Source: Paenibacillus polygoni
GTDB lineage: Bacteria; Bacillota; Bacilli; Paenibacillales; Paenibacillaceae
Length of the DNA: 64,000 bases
Assembly (NCBI RefSeq): GCF_030263935.1
Contig: NZ_CP127162.1
Span: 1,745,501 to 1,809,500 of the forward strand
Reading direction: 5' to 3'
The notes under the pieces were generated by a model that saw only the letters and a list, made by a program, of their open reading frames with translations, did not search any database and had not been told where the DNA came from. A program made the position numbers and the translations under genes. Numbering within the stretch: position 1 is the stretch's first letter; each line of letters begins with the position of its first letter. Positions 9,651 through 19,264 of the stretch are shown here, piece by piece.

Positions 9651-11084
9651 ATGATTCAGCGTAATCTGGATGGAAACAGTATCATTATCCGCCTTGAAAT
9701 GAAAACAAAGACCATTAATTTTGGAGAAGTTGCTTCTGCCATCTCCACTGCTGGTGGAGACATTGTAGCCATTGACGTCATTTCAACCAATCAAGATGTA
9801 ACGGTCCGTGATTTAACGGTAGCGATTACGGATAGTGAACAGAACAAACGAATCATTGATCAAGTTCGTAAATTAGATGGCGTGACGATTATTAACGTAT
9901 CTGACCGTACATTTCTCCTGCATTTGGGCGGGAAAATCGAAATCACTTCCAAAACGCCGATAAATAACCGAGAAGACTTATCAAGGGTCTACACCCCTGA
10001 TGTAGCAAGAATCTGTACCGCCATTGCAGAGGAACCGCATAAAGCTTATTCATTAACGATTAAAAGAAATACGATAGCTGTCGTATCCGACGGCAGTGCT
10101 GTCCTTGGGCTTGGTAATATCGGTCCTGAAGCTGCGATGCCTGTAATGGAAGGTAAAGCAATGTTATTTAAACAGTTTGCTGGTGTGGATGCTTTTCCAA
10201 TATGCCTGCAGACTCAAGATACAGAGGAAATTATTCGTACTATAAAAGCGATCTCGCCTGCATTTGGAGGAATCAATCTGGAGGATATCTCCTCTCCGCG
10301 TTGTTTTGAAATTGAAGAAAGATTAAACAAGGAACTCGATATCCCGGTATTTCATGATGATCAGCATGGAACAGCTGTAGTTCTGTATGCAGGTCTGATT
10401 AATGCACTCAAACTCGCAGGAAAAACGCTGGAGAATAGTAAAATTGTCATTTGTGGAATTGGAGCTGCCGGAGTAGCCTGCAGTAACATCTTGTTATCCG
10501 CTGGAGCAAAACGACTCATCGGTGTCGATCGTGAAGGTGCACTCGTGCGCACAGCAGTTTATGATAATCCCGTATGGCAGAGTTATGCAGAGCGGACAAA
10601 TCCAGAACTCGAGGAAGGCACGCTTCATGAAGTTTTGAAAGGCGCAGATGTCTTCATTGGTGTATCCAAAGGGAACTTGCTGACAAGGGAACATATACTT
10701 ACGATGGCAAAAGATCCAATTGTATTTGCGATGGCAAATCCTGTTCCTGAAATTATGCCGAGTGTAATCGAAGATATTGTCGCAGTGGCAGCCACTGGAC
10801 GATCTGATTATCCAAATCAGATTAATAATGTGTTATGTTTTCCTGGTATTTTCCGAGCCGCACTCGACTGCCGTGCTTCTGTCATTAATGAAGAGATGAA
10901 ACTTGCAGCAGCGACTGCGATTGCCTCCTCCATTTCAGATGAAGAACGTACGAAACACTACATTATTCCAAGTGTATTTAATGATCGTGTGGTGAAAAGG
11001 ATTCGAGAAAGCGTCATTGAAGCTGCGATTCAGACGGGTGTTGCAAGAAGGTTCCCCAGAAAAAACAATGAAACAACATCATGA
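9651..11084 (+). CDS. NAD(P)-dependent malic enzyme with N-terminal ACT domain
   Basis: The enzyme oxidatively decarboxylates malate to pyruvate, linking the TCA cycle to pyruvate and NAD(P)H supply. Residues 1-85 form an ACT-type ligand-binding domain (alternating strands such as [11 protein letters not shown]). The malic enzyme catalytic domain follows, with the malate-binding region [24 protein letters not shown] split by the catalytic Lys, then FHDDQHGTA for metal binding. The Rossmann domain has the GIGAAG nucleotide motif. ATG at 9651 is preceded by GGGAGG. The 477-residue length exceeds the 410 of YtsJ-type enzymes because of the ACT domain, which suggests allosteric control by a small metabolite. 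It appears monocistronic. Confidence 0.92.
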   Translation: MIQRNLDGNSIIIRLEMKTKTINFGEVASAISTAGGDIVAIDVISTNQDVTVRDLTVAITDSEQNKRIIDQVRKLDGVTIINVSDRTFLLHLGGKIEITSKTPINNREDLSRVYTPDVARICTAIAEEPHKAYSLTIKRNTIAVVSDGSAVLGLGNIGPEAAMPVMEGKAMLFKQFAGVDAFPICLQTQDTEEIIRTIKAISPAFGGINLEDISSPRCFEIEERLNKELDIPVFHDDQHGTAVVLYAGLINALKLAGKTLENSKIVICGIGAAGVACSNILLSAGAKRLIGVDREGALVRTAVYDNPVWQSYAERTNPELEEGTLHEVLKGADVFIGVSKGNLLTREHILTMAKDPIVFAMANPVPEIMPSVIEDIVAVAATGRSDYPNQINNVLCFPGIFRAALDCRASVINEEMKLAAATAIASSISDEERTKHYIIPSVFNDRVVKRIRESVIEAAIQTGVARRFPRKNNETTS

Positions 11085-11120
11085 TAAAACGAGATATAGC
11101 ATAAAGGAGCGAGGATTAAG

Positions 11121-11160
11121 AAAAACCCGGCAAACGCATTTGCGTCTGCCGGTTTTTTTT
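11121..11160. terminator. Bidirectional terminator between convergent genes
   Basis: ACCCGGCAAACGC pairs with GCGTCTGCCGGT; the hairpin is flanked by five A on the left and nine T on the right, so it can stop transcription both ways. It serves the malic enzyme gene and the minus-strand gene whose stop codon touches it. Confidence 0.85.
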
Positions 11161-12380
11161 TAGTGTATCAACTTCGCTTCCCTTGGATCACTAAGAGAGG
11201 ATCTGATTTTGCCATCTTCATCGCGTAGTATAACAAAAGTGTCAGCAATCAGCCATTTTCCTGCTAGGTTTTGTTTCATATAGTACATGGTTGTATGATC
11301 ACCTTCAAGATCGGTTTCTTCCGTATGAACGATCGCTGTTTCACCATCATATTGTACGATGTTCATCTCAGTAGCTGATAAACTATAATCAAATTCCTCG
11401 AACCAACCATCTTCAAGAACAGAGATGACATCACGATAAATCCATGTCGTAGGATCAAATGATGATAATAAGAGCTGTTTATTCTCTGTGTTGTATCCTT
11501 CGTACTGCGTATTTAATGTTTCCTCAATAGCTGATTTTACTTTCACCGGCACGGCGGGTTGCTTACCGATGAGCTCCTCGGCTGCGTAGGATTCTGAAAT
11601 GACACCTTCATAGAATACCTGCAGGTTGCCATTCGATGCCTTGGTGAGTTTCAAGATAAGATCCTGTTTGACGTCAAAATAAAATGGACCGCTCTTCCAT
11701 GTATTTGTCTTTGTAACAAACACAGTGGCCCCGTAATCATACATGTTAACAGGATTAATGTTTGTATAGGTGACTTGACCCTGTGATTTGAAGTATTCAC
11801 CGTAATCATGAATCATTTCTTCATAGAAAGGGGCATAGTTATCGATTAATGCGGACACTTTCTCAATACTGCGTTCATTTTCTGCCTGACTCAGTTTGCT
11901 TAGAAAGGCATTCACCTGTGCTTTAGTTTTGTCATCGACTTTACCGGTTTCAATCTGAATCGTTTTCTTTTTTTGATCCCAGATTACGTTATAACCCGTA
12001 GCTTCTGCAACAAAGCGAAGCGGAACTAACGTGCTTCCTTTGCTTATGTAGGGCGCAGCAGGTAATTTTGTTCTTTGTCCATTAATGTGTGCAGATTTTT
12101 TGCCTACAATTAATTGCAGTTTGGTCTCACCATTGTCTGCGTTAATTCGTTTATCGGCATTGTTCCATTTTACGGTGTAGTCAAGTCCTTCAAAAAGAGG
12201 ACGGAATTGTACAAAAGTCACTCCATTTTTAATGGTTGGCGGAACATCAAATTTCATTTCAACCTGGTCCAGATATACTCGGATTGGGTTCTGTGATGCA
12301 GCTGCACTTACAGTGCTGCCCATGATGGACCATACCATTACTAGTGCGAGGGTGATTAGGCCCCATTGTTTTTTTAGCAT
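11160..12380 (-). CDS. Secreted protein with copper amine oxidase N-terminal (stalk) domain
   Basis: The N-terminal 27 residues form a signal peptide ending near VSAAA. Residues about 33-145 match the copper amine oxidase-like N-terminal domain widespread in Paenibacillus, with FVQFRPLFEGLDYTVKW and the second half STLVPLRFVAEATGY. The C-terminal 250 residues are of unknown function; the DHTTMYYMKQ and WLIADTF segments look like an NTF2-like fold, which is a guess. It is probably exported or cell-wall associated. The start ATG has AGAGGAG 8 bases upstream. It is a single gene. Confidence 0.8.
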   Translation of the reverse strand: MLKKQWGLITLALVMVWSIMGSTVSAAASQNPIRVYLDQVEMKFDVPPTIKNGVTFVQFRPLFEGLDYTVKWNNADKRINADNGETKLQLIVGKKSAHINGQRTKLPAAPYISKGSTLVPLRFVAEATGYNVIWDQKKKTIQIETGKVDDKTKAQVNAFLSKLSQAENERSIEKVSALIDNYAPFYEEMIHDYGEYFKSQGQVTYTNINPVNMYDYGATVFVTKTNTWKSGPFYFDVKQDLILKLTKASNGNLQVFYEGVISESYAAEELIGKQPAVPVKVKSAIEETLNTQYEGYNTENKQLLLSSFDPTTWIYRDVISVLEDGWFEEFDYSLSATEMNIVQYDGETAIVHTEETDLEGDHTTMYYMKQNLAGKWLIADTFVILRDEDGKIRSSLSDPREAKLIH

Positions 12381-12752
12381 GACGTCAACTCCTCTAGGTT
12401 GTAGGTAAGTGCACTGTCTAACTCAAATACATCATGAGTGGTTAAATCTAGTATAAGACAATGCAAACATTCAGTTTACCTGTAGAGGAAAATTAATGCA
12501 AGGAAGTTGGGAGGATTTTCTATTAAAAAATAGTTTAAGCGAATCCGCGTTATTTTATTAGAGGAGAGTACACCAAATACACTTTTTTTTGAAAAAAATA
12601 TGTTAGAAACATACTCGTAAGTCATACTAAGATATGTTACAATAAATCGTTATGCTTTCTAGGGAAATCTCTAGTACAATGCTAAACTACACATAAAAAA
12701 AGTAAAAAATGAAATCATCCATAAACATAAAGAAATAAGGAGGAGGAAAGTC
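12381..12752. other. Divergent intergenic region, promoters only
   Basis: This 372-bp AT-rich stretch separates the secreted protein gene (minus) and the YqjA-like gene (plus). No coding signal was seen. TACAAT boxes near 12638 and 12676 could be -10 elements for the plus-strand gene, but no convincing -35 partners were found. Confidence 0.4.
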
Positions 12753-13817
12753 ATGTCATTTGGCGCTCGTGTATTGAAAACCGGTATAGCAGTAACACTT
12801 GCTCTTTACGTAAGTATGCTGCTGGGTATCGATCAGTCACCCGTTGGTGCAGCGATCGCCGCAATTTTTGCCATGCAGCCTTCCATATACCGTTCGTGGC
12901 GGTATTTTTTGGACCAACTTCAATCGACTACGCTTGGAGCCATTGTTGCATTAGTTGGAGGAATGATATTCTCCAATGAACCCATTGCAGTGGGTGCTGC
13001 TTGTATTCTCGTTATAAGTATTTGTCTGAAACTGAACATGGGGGATACCATTGGGCTCACACTAGTGACCGTTGTATCCATTATGGAAGCTTCCGGGGAT
13101 TGGAATTATGCACTTAATCGATTTTTGCTCACCTTAGTGGGGATTATTTGCGCATCGGTTATTAACGTGACTGTATCGCCTCCAAAGCCTAAAATTCAGT
13201 TTGTCATGCAGATTCGCAGTGTATTTGACCGTATGTCGCTTCTCCTGCGAACGTCGATATCCGATGAAATTAAGGAATCCGTGTTCCGCGACGAAAAGAA
13301 TGACCTAGAGGGCCAAATCAAATCTCTTGTAGATAAATATCGCTTATTTGAGGAAGAGACCCAAAAGCTGAGAAGAGCAAAATTCAGTACAACCAGACAG
13401 ATGGTTGTCTACAAACTCATGTTATCTAGTCTTCAAAAAGGATACGCTGTACTTGATGCAGTAGATAGACATTATTTTCAGTCAGAGAGAACAGAGAAGA
13501 CGGATGAATATTTTGATAACCATTTGGAAAAATTGATTAAATTTCATGAGCATGTATTGCTTAAATTTGAAGATAAACTGAAACCGAACGATCATGAAGG
13601 GGAAGAAATCGTTAGGACAAATGTGGAATTTATGGAATCCGCTATAGAGCGAATTGATTTTGACAGAGAAGGAATGTTAAGGTTATCGATTGTTGCTGCT
13701 GCAATGTATGATTATGGGTATCAGTTAGAACGACTAAACAGACTTGCTGATCACATTCTCGATTCAGAAGAGACGAAAGACAATTCAGACGGACTTTCTG
13801 CTTGGTTGAAAAAATAG
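12753..13817 (+). CDS. YqjA-like aromatic acid exporter family membrane protein
   Basis: The first 145 residues contain about four closely spaced hydrophobic segments, starting GARVLKTGIAVTLALYVSM, which is the pattern of the ArAE/DUF939 family (B. subtilis YqjA). The remaining 200 residues are a charged, helical cytoplasmic domain. Family members are annotated as putative aromatic acid exporters, but the substrate is unproven. AAGGAGGAGG precedes the ATG. It is followed directly by its own terminator, so it is likely monocistronic. Confidence 0.8.
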   Translation: MSFGARVLKTGIAVTLALYVSMLLGIDQSPVGAAIAAIFAMQPSIYRSWRYFLDQLQSTTLGAIVALVGGMIFSNEPIAVGAACILVISICLKLNMGDTIGLTLVTVVSIMEASGDWNYALNRFLLTLVGIICASVINVTVSPPKPKIQFVMQIRSVFDRMSLLLRTSISDEIKESVFRDEKNDLEGQIKSLVDKYRLFEEETQKLRRAKFSTTRQMVVYKLMLSSLQKGYAVLDAVDRHYFQSERTEKTDEYFDNHLEKLIKFHEHVLLKFEDKLKPNDHEGEEIVRTNVEFMESAIERIDFDREGMLRLSIVAAAMYDYGYQLERLNRLADHILDSEETKDNSDGLSAWLKK

Positions 13818-13864
13818 CGGTTTATTTGCATCCATTCCGTGGATTGGATACAATAATAAAACAG

Positions 13865-13903
13865 CCCGGACACCGACTACATTGTCCGGGTTTATTCTTT
13901 TTG
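13865..13903 (+). terminator. Intrinsic terminator
   Basis: CCCGGACA (13865-13872) pairs perfectly with TGTCCGGG (13883-13890), followed by a T-rich tract. It ends the YqjA-like gene. Confidence 0.85.
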
Positions 13904-13925
13904 TAGAGCTTGGGGGACGATCAGG

Positions 13926-14396
13926 ATGATGAAAACAGCCATTCCAGAAGCACTGATGACACTGCTGAGCGGTGAAAATTTAAAAGATAAGCAGCGAGAG
14001 GCTTTCTTATTACAGACGGTGAACGAGGATGGCTGGCCGCACTCGGCAATGATTAGTGTGGGTGAAGTACTCGCAGCGGATCCATATACATTTCACCTGA
14101 TGTTATGGCCAAACACGATGACCACCATAAACCTCATGCGAAGTAAAAAAGCGCAGCTCGTTATCATTTATGAAGGTCTTGTATATTATATAAAACTTCA
14201 GATAAAGCATCATTCTGCTGTTCTTTCTGATATACATACAGGAGAGCGATTCAGTGCGCATATTCATGCGTTAAAAATAGACAAAGCAAAGTATGCCAAG
14301 ATTGAGACGGGGATCCAGGTCAAACTTCATAATCCTGACTCTGTAATTGATCGATGGCAGGCCCAAGTTGAAATACTAAAACATAATCCATATTGA
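13926..14396 (+). CDS. Pyridoxamine 5'-phosphate oxidase-like FMN split-barrel protein
   Basis: At 156 residues this fits the small FMN-binding split-barrel (PNPOx-like) proteins. The core reads LLQTVNEDGWPHSAMISVGEV, split here across strands two and three, followed by the LMLWPNTMTTINLMRS helix typical of the family. The true substrate is not predictable; many relatives bind FMN, F420 or haem. ATG occurs at both 13926 and 13929; the purine-rich site GGGGGACGATCAGG serves either. The helicase-like gene follows after about 30 bp and may be co-transcribed. Confidence 0.75.
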   Translation: MMKTAIPEALMTLLSGENLKDKQREAFLLQTVNEDGWPHSAMISVGEVLAADPYTFHLMLWPNTMTTINLMRSKKAQLVIIYEGLVYYIKLQIKHHSAVLSDIHTGERFSAHIHALKIDKAKYAKIETGIQVKLHNPDSVIDRWQAQVEILKHNPY

Positions 14397-14426
14397 CATA
14401 AAGTGAAGTACAAAGGAGAGAGCGTC

Positions 14427-16796
14427 TTGAGCACGGACAATGAGTGGCAATTAGAACAAGAACGAGTAGATGAAGTAACAACGCAAATACGTCAAGCGAT
14501 TGAAAAACTTGAAAAGGAAGTCGGATCAGTCCGCGGCGAAGTCGTAGAGATGAGAAAGGACTTCTGGGATGAAGTGACAATTAACTTCAGTGAAGCAGAT
14601 GATGTCGGGGAAACCTCAACGAATTTAAGACAGCAGTCAGAAGTGCTTTCTGAACGCGAACGCAGTCACAAAAATACGTTTCAAGCGCTTAGTAAAATGA
14701 ATAAGCTTGTCTCGAATCCTTACTTCGGGAGAATTGATTTTATAGAAGAAGGTTCTAAGGAGAAGGAGTCAATCTATCTTGGAATCGCCTCTTTCTTATC
14801 AGAAAAAGAACAGGATTTCCTAGTATATGACTGGCGGGCACCTATCTCTAATTTATACTACGATGGGGCTCCCGGTCATTCTTCTTATGACACGCCTTCC
14901 GGATTAATTGAAGGTGAAATTACACTGAAACGCCAGTTCACCATTCGAGATGCAGATATTAAGTTCATGTTCGATACGGGGGTCACAATTGGTGATCAGT
15001 TACTGCAGGCGGTATTAAGCCGGAGTTCTGATGCGACAATGAAGAGTATTGTGGCGACGATTCAGAAAGAGCAGAATCAGATTATTCGAAATGATAAGAG
15101 CAAATATCTAATCGTACAAGGAGCGGCGGGAAGTGGAAAAACATCAGCTGCTCTCCAGCGTGTTGCTTATTTATTATATAAAGACAGAGAACACCTGAAA
15201 GCAGATCAGATGATCTTATTTTCACCGAACCCTATGTTTAACAGTTATGTGTCTACCGTACTGCCTGAACTCGGTGAGGAAAACATGATTCAAACGACAT
15301 TCCAAGAATATTTAGAGCGCAGAATCGGCAGAGAGTATCAGCTGGAAGATCCATTTGTGCAATTAGAGTATGTATTGTCGCAAAAAGATGATCCTTCTTA
15401 TGAGGCTAGAATTCAAGGGATTGAATTCAAATCCTCTCCATCGTTTCTGACCATGATTACGAAATATAGAGAGATGCTGGCTGAGAAGGGGATGATGTTT
15501 CGGCCGCTGCGTTTTTTAGGGAAAGAAGTCGTATCCGCAGAACAGATCCGCATAAAGTTTTATGAATATGATCAAAGCATTCGTATTGCTAACCGTTTAG
15601 AGCTGTTAAAAGATTGGCTCTTAAAAGAGTTATCTCTATTCGGTAAAAGTGAACTGAATGCACCTTGGGTAGATGAACAGATCCAGCTTCTTAGCAAGGA
15701 AGATTATCACCGGGCTTATCAGAGACTGAAACGGAAACAGCAAGGCAAGAAGGAAACCTTTGATGATTATGATTTAGAACGAGAGATTTTAGCGAAAATG
15801 GTGGTATCGGATCGGTTAAAGCCGCTGAGAAAATGGGTAAAAGCTATTCGTTTTGTGGATACGAAGAAGTTGTATCGCGCTATTTTTAATGATCCTGAGG
15901 TACTGTCTTTCATCTCATCAGGAGTGAATTTACCTGCTGCATGGGAAGAGATTAGCCGGTTTACTACCGATCAACTGCAAGCTCAGGAACTGGCATATGA
16001 AGATACAACCCCCTTTTTATATTTGAAGGATTCTTTGCTTGGATTCCGGATCTTTACAGGTATTCGCCATGTCATTATTGATGAAGCACAGGACTACTCT
16101 CCATTTCAGTTAGCGTTCTTTAAACGAATCTTTCCTCGGGCCAAAATCACCGCACTTGGTGACTTTAATCAGGCGATCTATGCTCACTCGTCTGTACTGC
16201 AGGCGGCAAGCCCGCTAGGAGAGATATTTGGAACGGAATCAACGGAAGTCATTCGTTTGACAAGAAGTTATCGTTCAACGAAAGAAATTGTGGAATTTAC
16301 AAAAGCCATGCTGCCAAACGGCGAAGAGATCGTTCCGTTTAATCGGGAAGGAGAACTTCCGGCGGTTCACGAGTTTACTCAGTCCGGCAAAATGGAAGAA
16401 GCCATCCATCATCAATTGGAACAATTAATTTCGGAAGGCTATGAATCCATAGCTGTCATATGTAAAACAGCAGACCAAAGTAAAGATGTATATGAGAGAA
16501 TGTCGAATAAACTTAGTATCCCATCAAAACTTGTCAAGAAAACTACGCTCGGTTTTGACAAAGGTGTGCAGATTATTCCGGCATATCTTGCAAAAGGCGT
16601 CGAATTTGATGCTGTCATTATTTATGACGGTTCAAAAGAAATGTATGCTGCAGAAAGTGAGCGGAAGCTGTTCTATACTGCTTGCACGAGAGCTATGCAT
16701 TTGCTGGATATTTACTCTCTTGGTCCTGTAAGTCCTTTTATTGCCGATGTGCCTTCTGAGAAGTACAAACGTAGCAAGGAATTACAAAGCCAATAA
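14427..16796 (+). CDS. helD: RNA polymerase recycling motor HelD
   Basis: HelD is a superfamily 1 ATPase that binds stalled or post-termination RNA polymerase and releases it from nucleic acid. The N-terminal 60 residues form a charged coiled-coil arm that enters the polymerase secondary channel. Walker A is GAAGSGKTS near residue 232; VIIDEAQDYS is the Walker B/DEAQ motif; TRSYRST and TACTRAMH are SF1 helicase motifs IV-VI. The start is taken as TTG at 14427, because AAAGGAG at 14412-14418 lies 8 bases before it, whereas an in-frame GTG at 14403 has no site. The protein is then 789 residues, the family's normal size. A terminator follows closely. Confidence 0.92.
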   Translation: MSTDNEWQLEQERVDEVTTQIRQAIEKLEKEVGSVRGEVVEMRKDFWDEVTINFSEADDVGETSTNLRQQSEVLSERERSHKNTFQALSKMNKLVSNPYFGRIDFIEEGSKEKESIYLGIASFLSEKEQDFLVYDWRAPISNLYYDGAPGHSSYDTPSGLIEGEITLKRQFTIRDADIKFMFDTGVTIGDQLLQAVLSRSSDATMKSIVATIQKEQNQIIRNDKSKYLIVQGAAGSGKTSAALQRVAYLLYKDREHLKADQMILFSPNPMFNSYVSTVLPELGEENMIQTTFQEYLERRIGREYQLEDPFVQLEYVLSQKDDPSYEARIQGIEFKSSPSFLTMITKYREMLAEKGMMFRPLRFLGKEVVSAEQIRIKFYEYDQSIRIANRLELLKDWLLKELSLFGKSELNAPWVDEQIQLLSKEDYHRAYQRLKRKQQGKKETFDDYDLEREILAKMVVSDRLKPLRKWVKAIRFVDTKKLYRAIFNDPEVLSFISSGVNLPAAWEEISRFTTDQLQAQELAYEDTTPFLYLKDSLLGFRIFTGIRHVIIDEAQDYSPFQLAFFKRIFPRAKITALGDFNQAIYAHSSVLQAASPLGEIFGTESTEVIRLTRSYRSTKEIVEFTKAMLPNGEEIVPFNREGELPAVHEFTQSGKMEEAIHHQLEQLISEGYESIAVICKTADQSKDVYERMSNKLSIPSKLVKKTTLGFDKGVQIIPAYLAKGVEFDAVIIYDGSKEMYAAESERKLFYTACTRAMHLLDIYSLGPVSPFIADVPSEKYKRSKELQSQ

Positions 16797-16800
16797 TGAG

Positions 16801-16840
16801 AAAGCATTTCAGATGAAAATCTGGAGTGCTTTTTTTATTA
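16801..16840 (+). terminator. Intrinsic terminator of helD
   Basis: AAAGCA...CAGAT pairs with ATCTG...TGCTTT around a GAAA loop and is followed by seven T residues. Confidence 0.8.
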
Positions 16841-16984
16841 GATCACCGAGAGAGAAATGGACATTTTTCAATTCATTTACATATCATGAAAGGGATATTA
16901 TTCACTATATGTTATATATTTCTATATAGATTCGATATTATCCAGATCACTCAATGAAATATTGATTTTTTTGAGTTAAATTTA

Positions 16985-17013
16985 TTTACATGTGAGGCGT
17001 CGGCTACTATAAT
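16985..17013 (+). promoter_or_regulatory. Sigma-A promoter of ade
   Basis: TTTACA (16985-16990) and a perfect TATAAT (17008-17013) are 17 bp apart. Transcription would begin about 17020, roughly 25 bases before the adenine deaminase start, so there is no room for a long leader or a purine riboswitch. Confidence 0.75.
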
Positions 17014-17044
17014 CGGTAACAATATATTTTTTTGGAGTAAATGA

Positions 17045-18877
17045 ATGGGGGAGATCAACTTGAAAACAAAACGATTCGAAAGACCTGAATTAGCAGAGTG
17101 CGTAAAGGATTTAGTAGCCACTGCCAGAGGAGATTTGAAAGCTACTATGGTTATTCAAGGCGGATCTCTTGTTAATGTAATTTCTGGTGAAATCATCGAA
17201 CAGATGTCGGTAGCAGTACAAGGAGCAAGAATTGCTTATGTTGGTAAAGATGTGTCACACACGATTGGGCCAGATACTGAAATCATAGATGCCACAGGAA
17301 TGTATATTGCACCCGGTTTACTCGATGGTCACTGCCATATTGAAAGCACGCAGCTGAAAGTATCCGAGTTTGCAAGGGCAGTTCTGCCCCTTGGGACAAC
17401 AGGAGGGTTCTTTGATGCGCATGAAATTTCAAATGTACTTGGATTAAAAGGACTTAAGTACATGCTGGAGGAAGCAAGAATTACTCCGATGGCAGCATAT
17501 ATGCAGGCTCCTTCCTGTGTACCTTCTACAAGTCCTGAGCTTGAAACCACAGGTGCCTGGATTGGTCCAGAGGAAGTAGCAGAAGCTTTATCTTGGGGAG
17601 ACGATATGATTGGACTTGGTGAAGTGATGAACTTTCCAGGTGTAGTCTATGGTGAAGATAAAATGATTGGCGAGATTGAAGCAACACTGAGGGCCGGAAA
17701 GGCAGTAGACGGTCATTTTACTTGGGCATCTGATGATTGGAGACTTCCTGTTTACGCGGCTGCAGGCGTTACCGGAGATCACGAATGTGTGACAAAGGAA
17801 GATGTTCTAGAACGAGTTCGACTGGGCATGTATGCAAAATTACGTCAGGGTTCCGCTTGGCATGATGTAGCTGAAACCGTAAAAGCGGCAACAGAACTTG
17901 GTCTTGATACTCGGCGGATGATGCTTGTCACCGATGATCGAAGTTCAGAGTCCTTGCTGGATGAAGGACATATGAATTTTGTTGTGAGACATGCAATTTC
18001 GCAGGGGCTAAAGCCGATTACCGCTTTCCAGATGGCCACCATTAATACAGCCGAACGATTCGGCGTTCAGCGGGATGTAGGTTCAGTTACTCCTGGCTCC
18101 ATTGCAGATATTATTCTATTAAAGGGACGTCTCGCGGATGTAAACGTAGATACGACGATTGCTGCCGGGCAAGTGGTTGCACGTTCAGGAAAAATGGTTG
18201 CAGAATGGGAAACTTATGTATATCCTGACGATGCGCTGGGTACAGTTCACCTTGCAGAACCGGTGCGAACCGAAGATTTTCGTATTGCGGCTCCGATCTC
18301 GGAGGGAGAGGTCAAAGCAAGAATCATTCAAGTGACGGAAAACCATGTAGAAACGAAAGAAATATGGGAAAAGGTGCAAGTGGAGTCTGGGTTAGTAAAA
18401 CTGAGTACGGCAAAGGACATTTGCAAAATTGCTGTCATTGAAAGACATCATATGACGGGGAACAAATCCGTTGCCCTTGTTTCAGGGGTTGGATTCCGTG
18501 GCCCCGCAGCCATCGCGATGACGGTAGCCCATGACAGTCACAATCTGATGGTCATTGGCACGAATGATGAGCTAATGGCTGAGGCAGCTAATCGCGTAGC
18601 AGCAATGCAGGGCGGAGTTGTTGTTATAACGGAGGAAGGGACGACAGAGTTCCCACTGCAAATTGCGGGTCTGATGTCTACGGAACCATTTGAAGTGGTC
18701 GCATCGCAATCAGCAGGAATTAGTACTGCATTACAGAGTGCAGGATGTAATCTGAATAATGCATTTATGACCCTATCTTTACTTGCGTTAGTAGTGATTC
18801 CAGAACTTCGCTTATCTGATAAAGGACTTGTTCAGATTTCCGCAGATGGAATCAACATTGTTTCCTTATTCGAATAA
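17045..18877 (+). CDS. ade: Adenine deaminase
   Basis: The enzyme converts adenine to hypoxanthine and ammonia in purine salvage. It belongs to the Ade branch of the amidohydrolase superfamily. The first metal motif is GLLDGHCHIE (about residues 94-103), followed by GLGEVMNFPGV, DGHFTWASDDW and the late catalytic segment VTDDRSSESLLDEGHM. The C-terminal third carries the family-specific domain with HDSHNLMVIGTND. The 610 residues are slightly longer than B. subtilis Ade (577). Two starts are possible: ATG at 17045 with GGAG at 17034, or TTG at 17060 with GGGGGAG at 17047. The promoter lies immediately upstream and a strong terminator downstream, so this is a single-gene unit. Confidence 0.95.
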   Translation: MGEINLKTKRFERPELAECVKDLVATARGDLKATMVIQGGSLVNVISGEIIEQMSVAVQGARIAYVGKDVSHTIGPDTEIIDATGMYIAPGLLDGHCHIESTQLKVSEFARAVLPLGTTGGFFDAHEISNVLGLKGLKYMLEEARITPMAAYMQAPSCVPSTSPELETTGAWIGPEEVAEALSWGDDMIGLGEVMNFPGVVYGEDKMIGEIEATLRAGKAVDGHFTWASDDWRLPVYAAAGVTGDHECVTKEDVLERVRLGMYAKLRQGSAWHDVAETVKAATELGLDTRRMMLVTDDRSSESLLDEGHMNFVVRHAISQGLKPITAFQMATINTAERFGVQRDVGSVTPGSIADIILLKGRLADVNVDTTIAAGQVVARSGKMVAEWETYVYPDDALGTVHLAEPVRTEDFRIAAPISEGEVKARIIQVTENHVETKEIWEKVQVESGLVKLSTAKDICKIAVIERHHMTGNKSVALVSGVGFRGPAAIAMTVAHDSHNLMVIGTNDELMAEAANRVAAMQGGVVVITEEGTTEFPLQIAGLMSTEPFEVVASQSAGISTALQSAGCNLNNAFMTLSLLALVVIPELRLSDKGLVQISADGINIVSLFE

Positions 18878-18895
18878 TGAAATAGTTATCCCCCG

Positions 18896-18936
18896 AAATA
18901 GGCGAGCAGACATGTGTCTGCTCGCCTATTTTTTGT
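18896..18936 (+). terminator. Strong intrinsic terminator of ade
   Basis: A 17-bp nearly perfect stem (AAATAGGCGAGCAGACA with its complement) with a very short loop is followed by TTTTTTG and further T residues. Confidence 0.9.
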
Positions 18937-19146
18937 TTTATTTTATGAAATGATAGTGTATTATACCTAAATGAGTCTAAAGACCTATAATCAGACTGCG
19001 CAGTATTTACGAAATATATAATGTAAGCCTTTGGACCTTCCGTACCAAGAAGAAAATGAGACTTTCGTATTTCTGAAAGGGTAAAGACTTAGTTCAATGT
19101 AATGAGTAAAGAGAAAAAGGCTGTGACTATTGGATAGTTGTGTATA
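18937..19146 (+). other. Upstream leader/promoter region of the riboswitch gene
   Basis: No coding signal. Perfect TATAAT hexamers occur at 18986-18991 and 19017-19022, but neither has a convincing -35 partner at 16-18 bp. The promoter of the riboswitch transcript should lie here. Confidence 0.4.
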
Positions 19147-19239
19147 CACTGAGGGCAAATTTACTGAAAAGTAAAGACGCAAAGCCATAGGGTCTAAAGT
19201 GAGTCTTAGGACTTACAATGATAGCCGGTTGCCGACGTG
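19147..19239 (+). promoter_or_regulatory. Cyclic-di-GMP-I riboswitch (GEMM-I)
   Basis: The conserved core of the class-I c-di-GMP aptamer is present: GGGCAAA, then a perfect hairpin TTTACT-GAAA-AGTAAA with the GNRA tetraloop (19160-19175), then GACGCAAAGCCA, then a second helix GTGAGTC/GACTTAC, then the receptor side AATGATAGCC and GGTTGCCG. Outer CAC and GTG close the structure. It ends about 8 bases before the ribosome binding site AAGGAG (19248-19253) of the downstream gene, so control by access to that site is plausible; no terminator hairpin lies between. Confidence 0.9.
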
Positions 19240-19264
19240 ATCAATCGAAGGAGTGTGCAGACAT

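Noticed and set aside
17014..17044. Purine riboswitch before ade
   Set aside because: The promoter leaves only about 25 bases of leader, too short for an aptamer.
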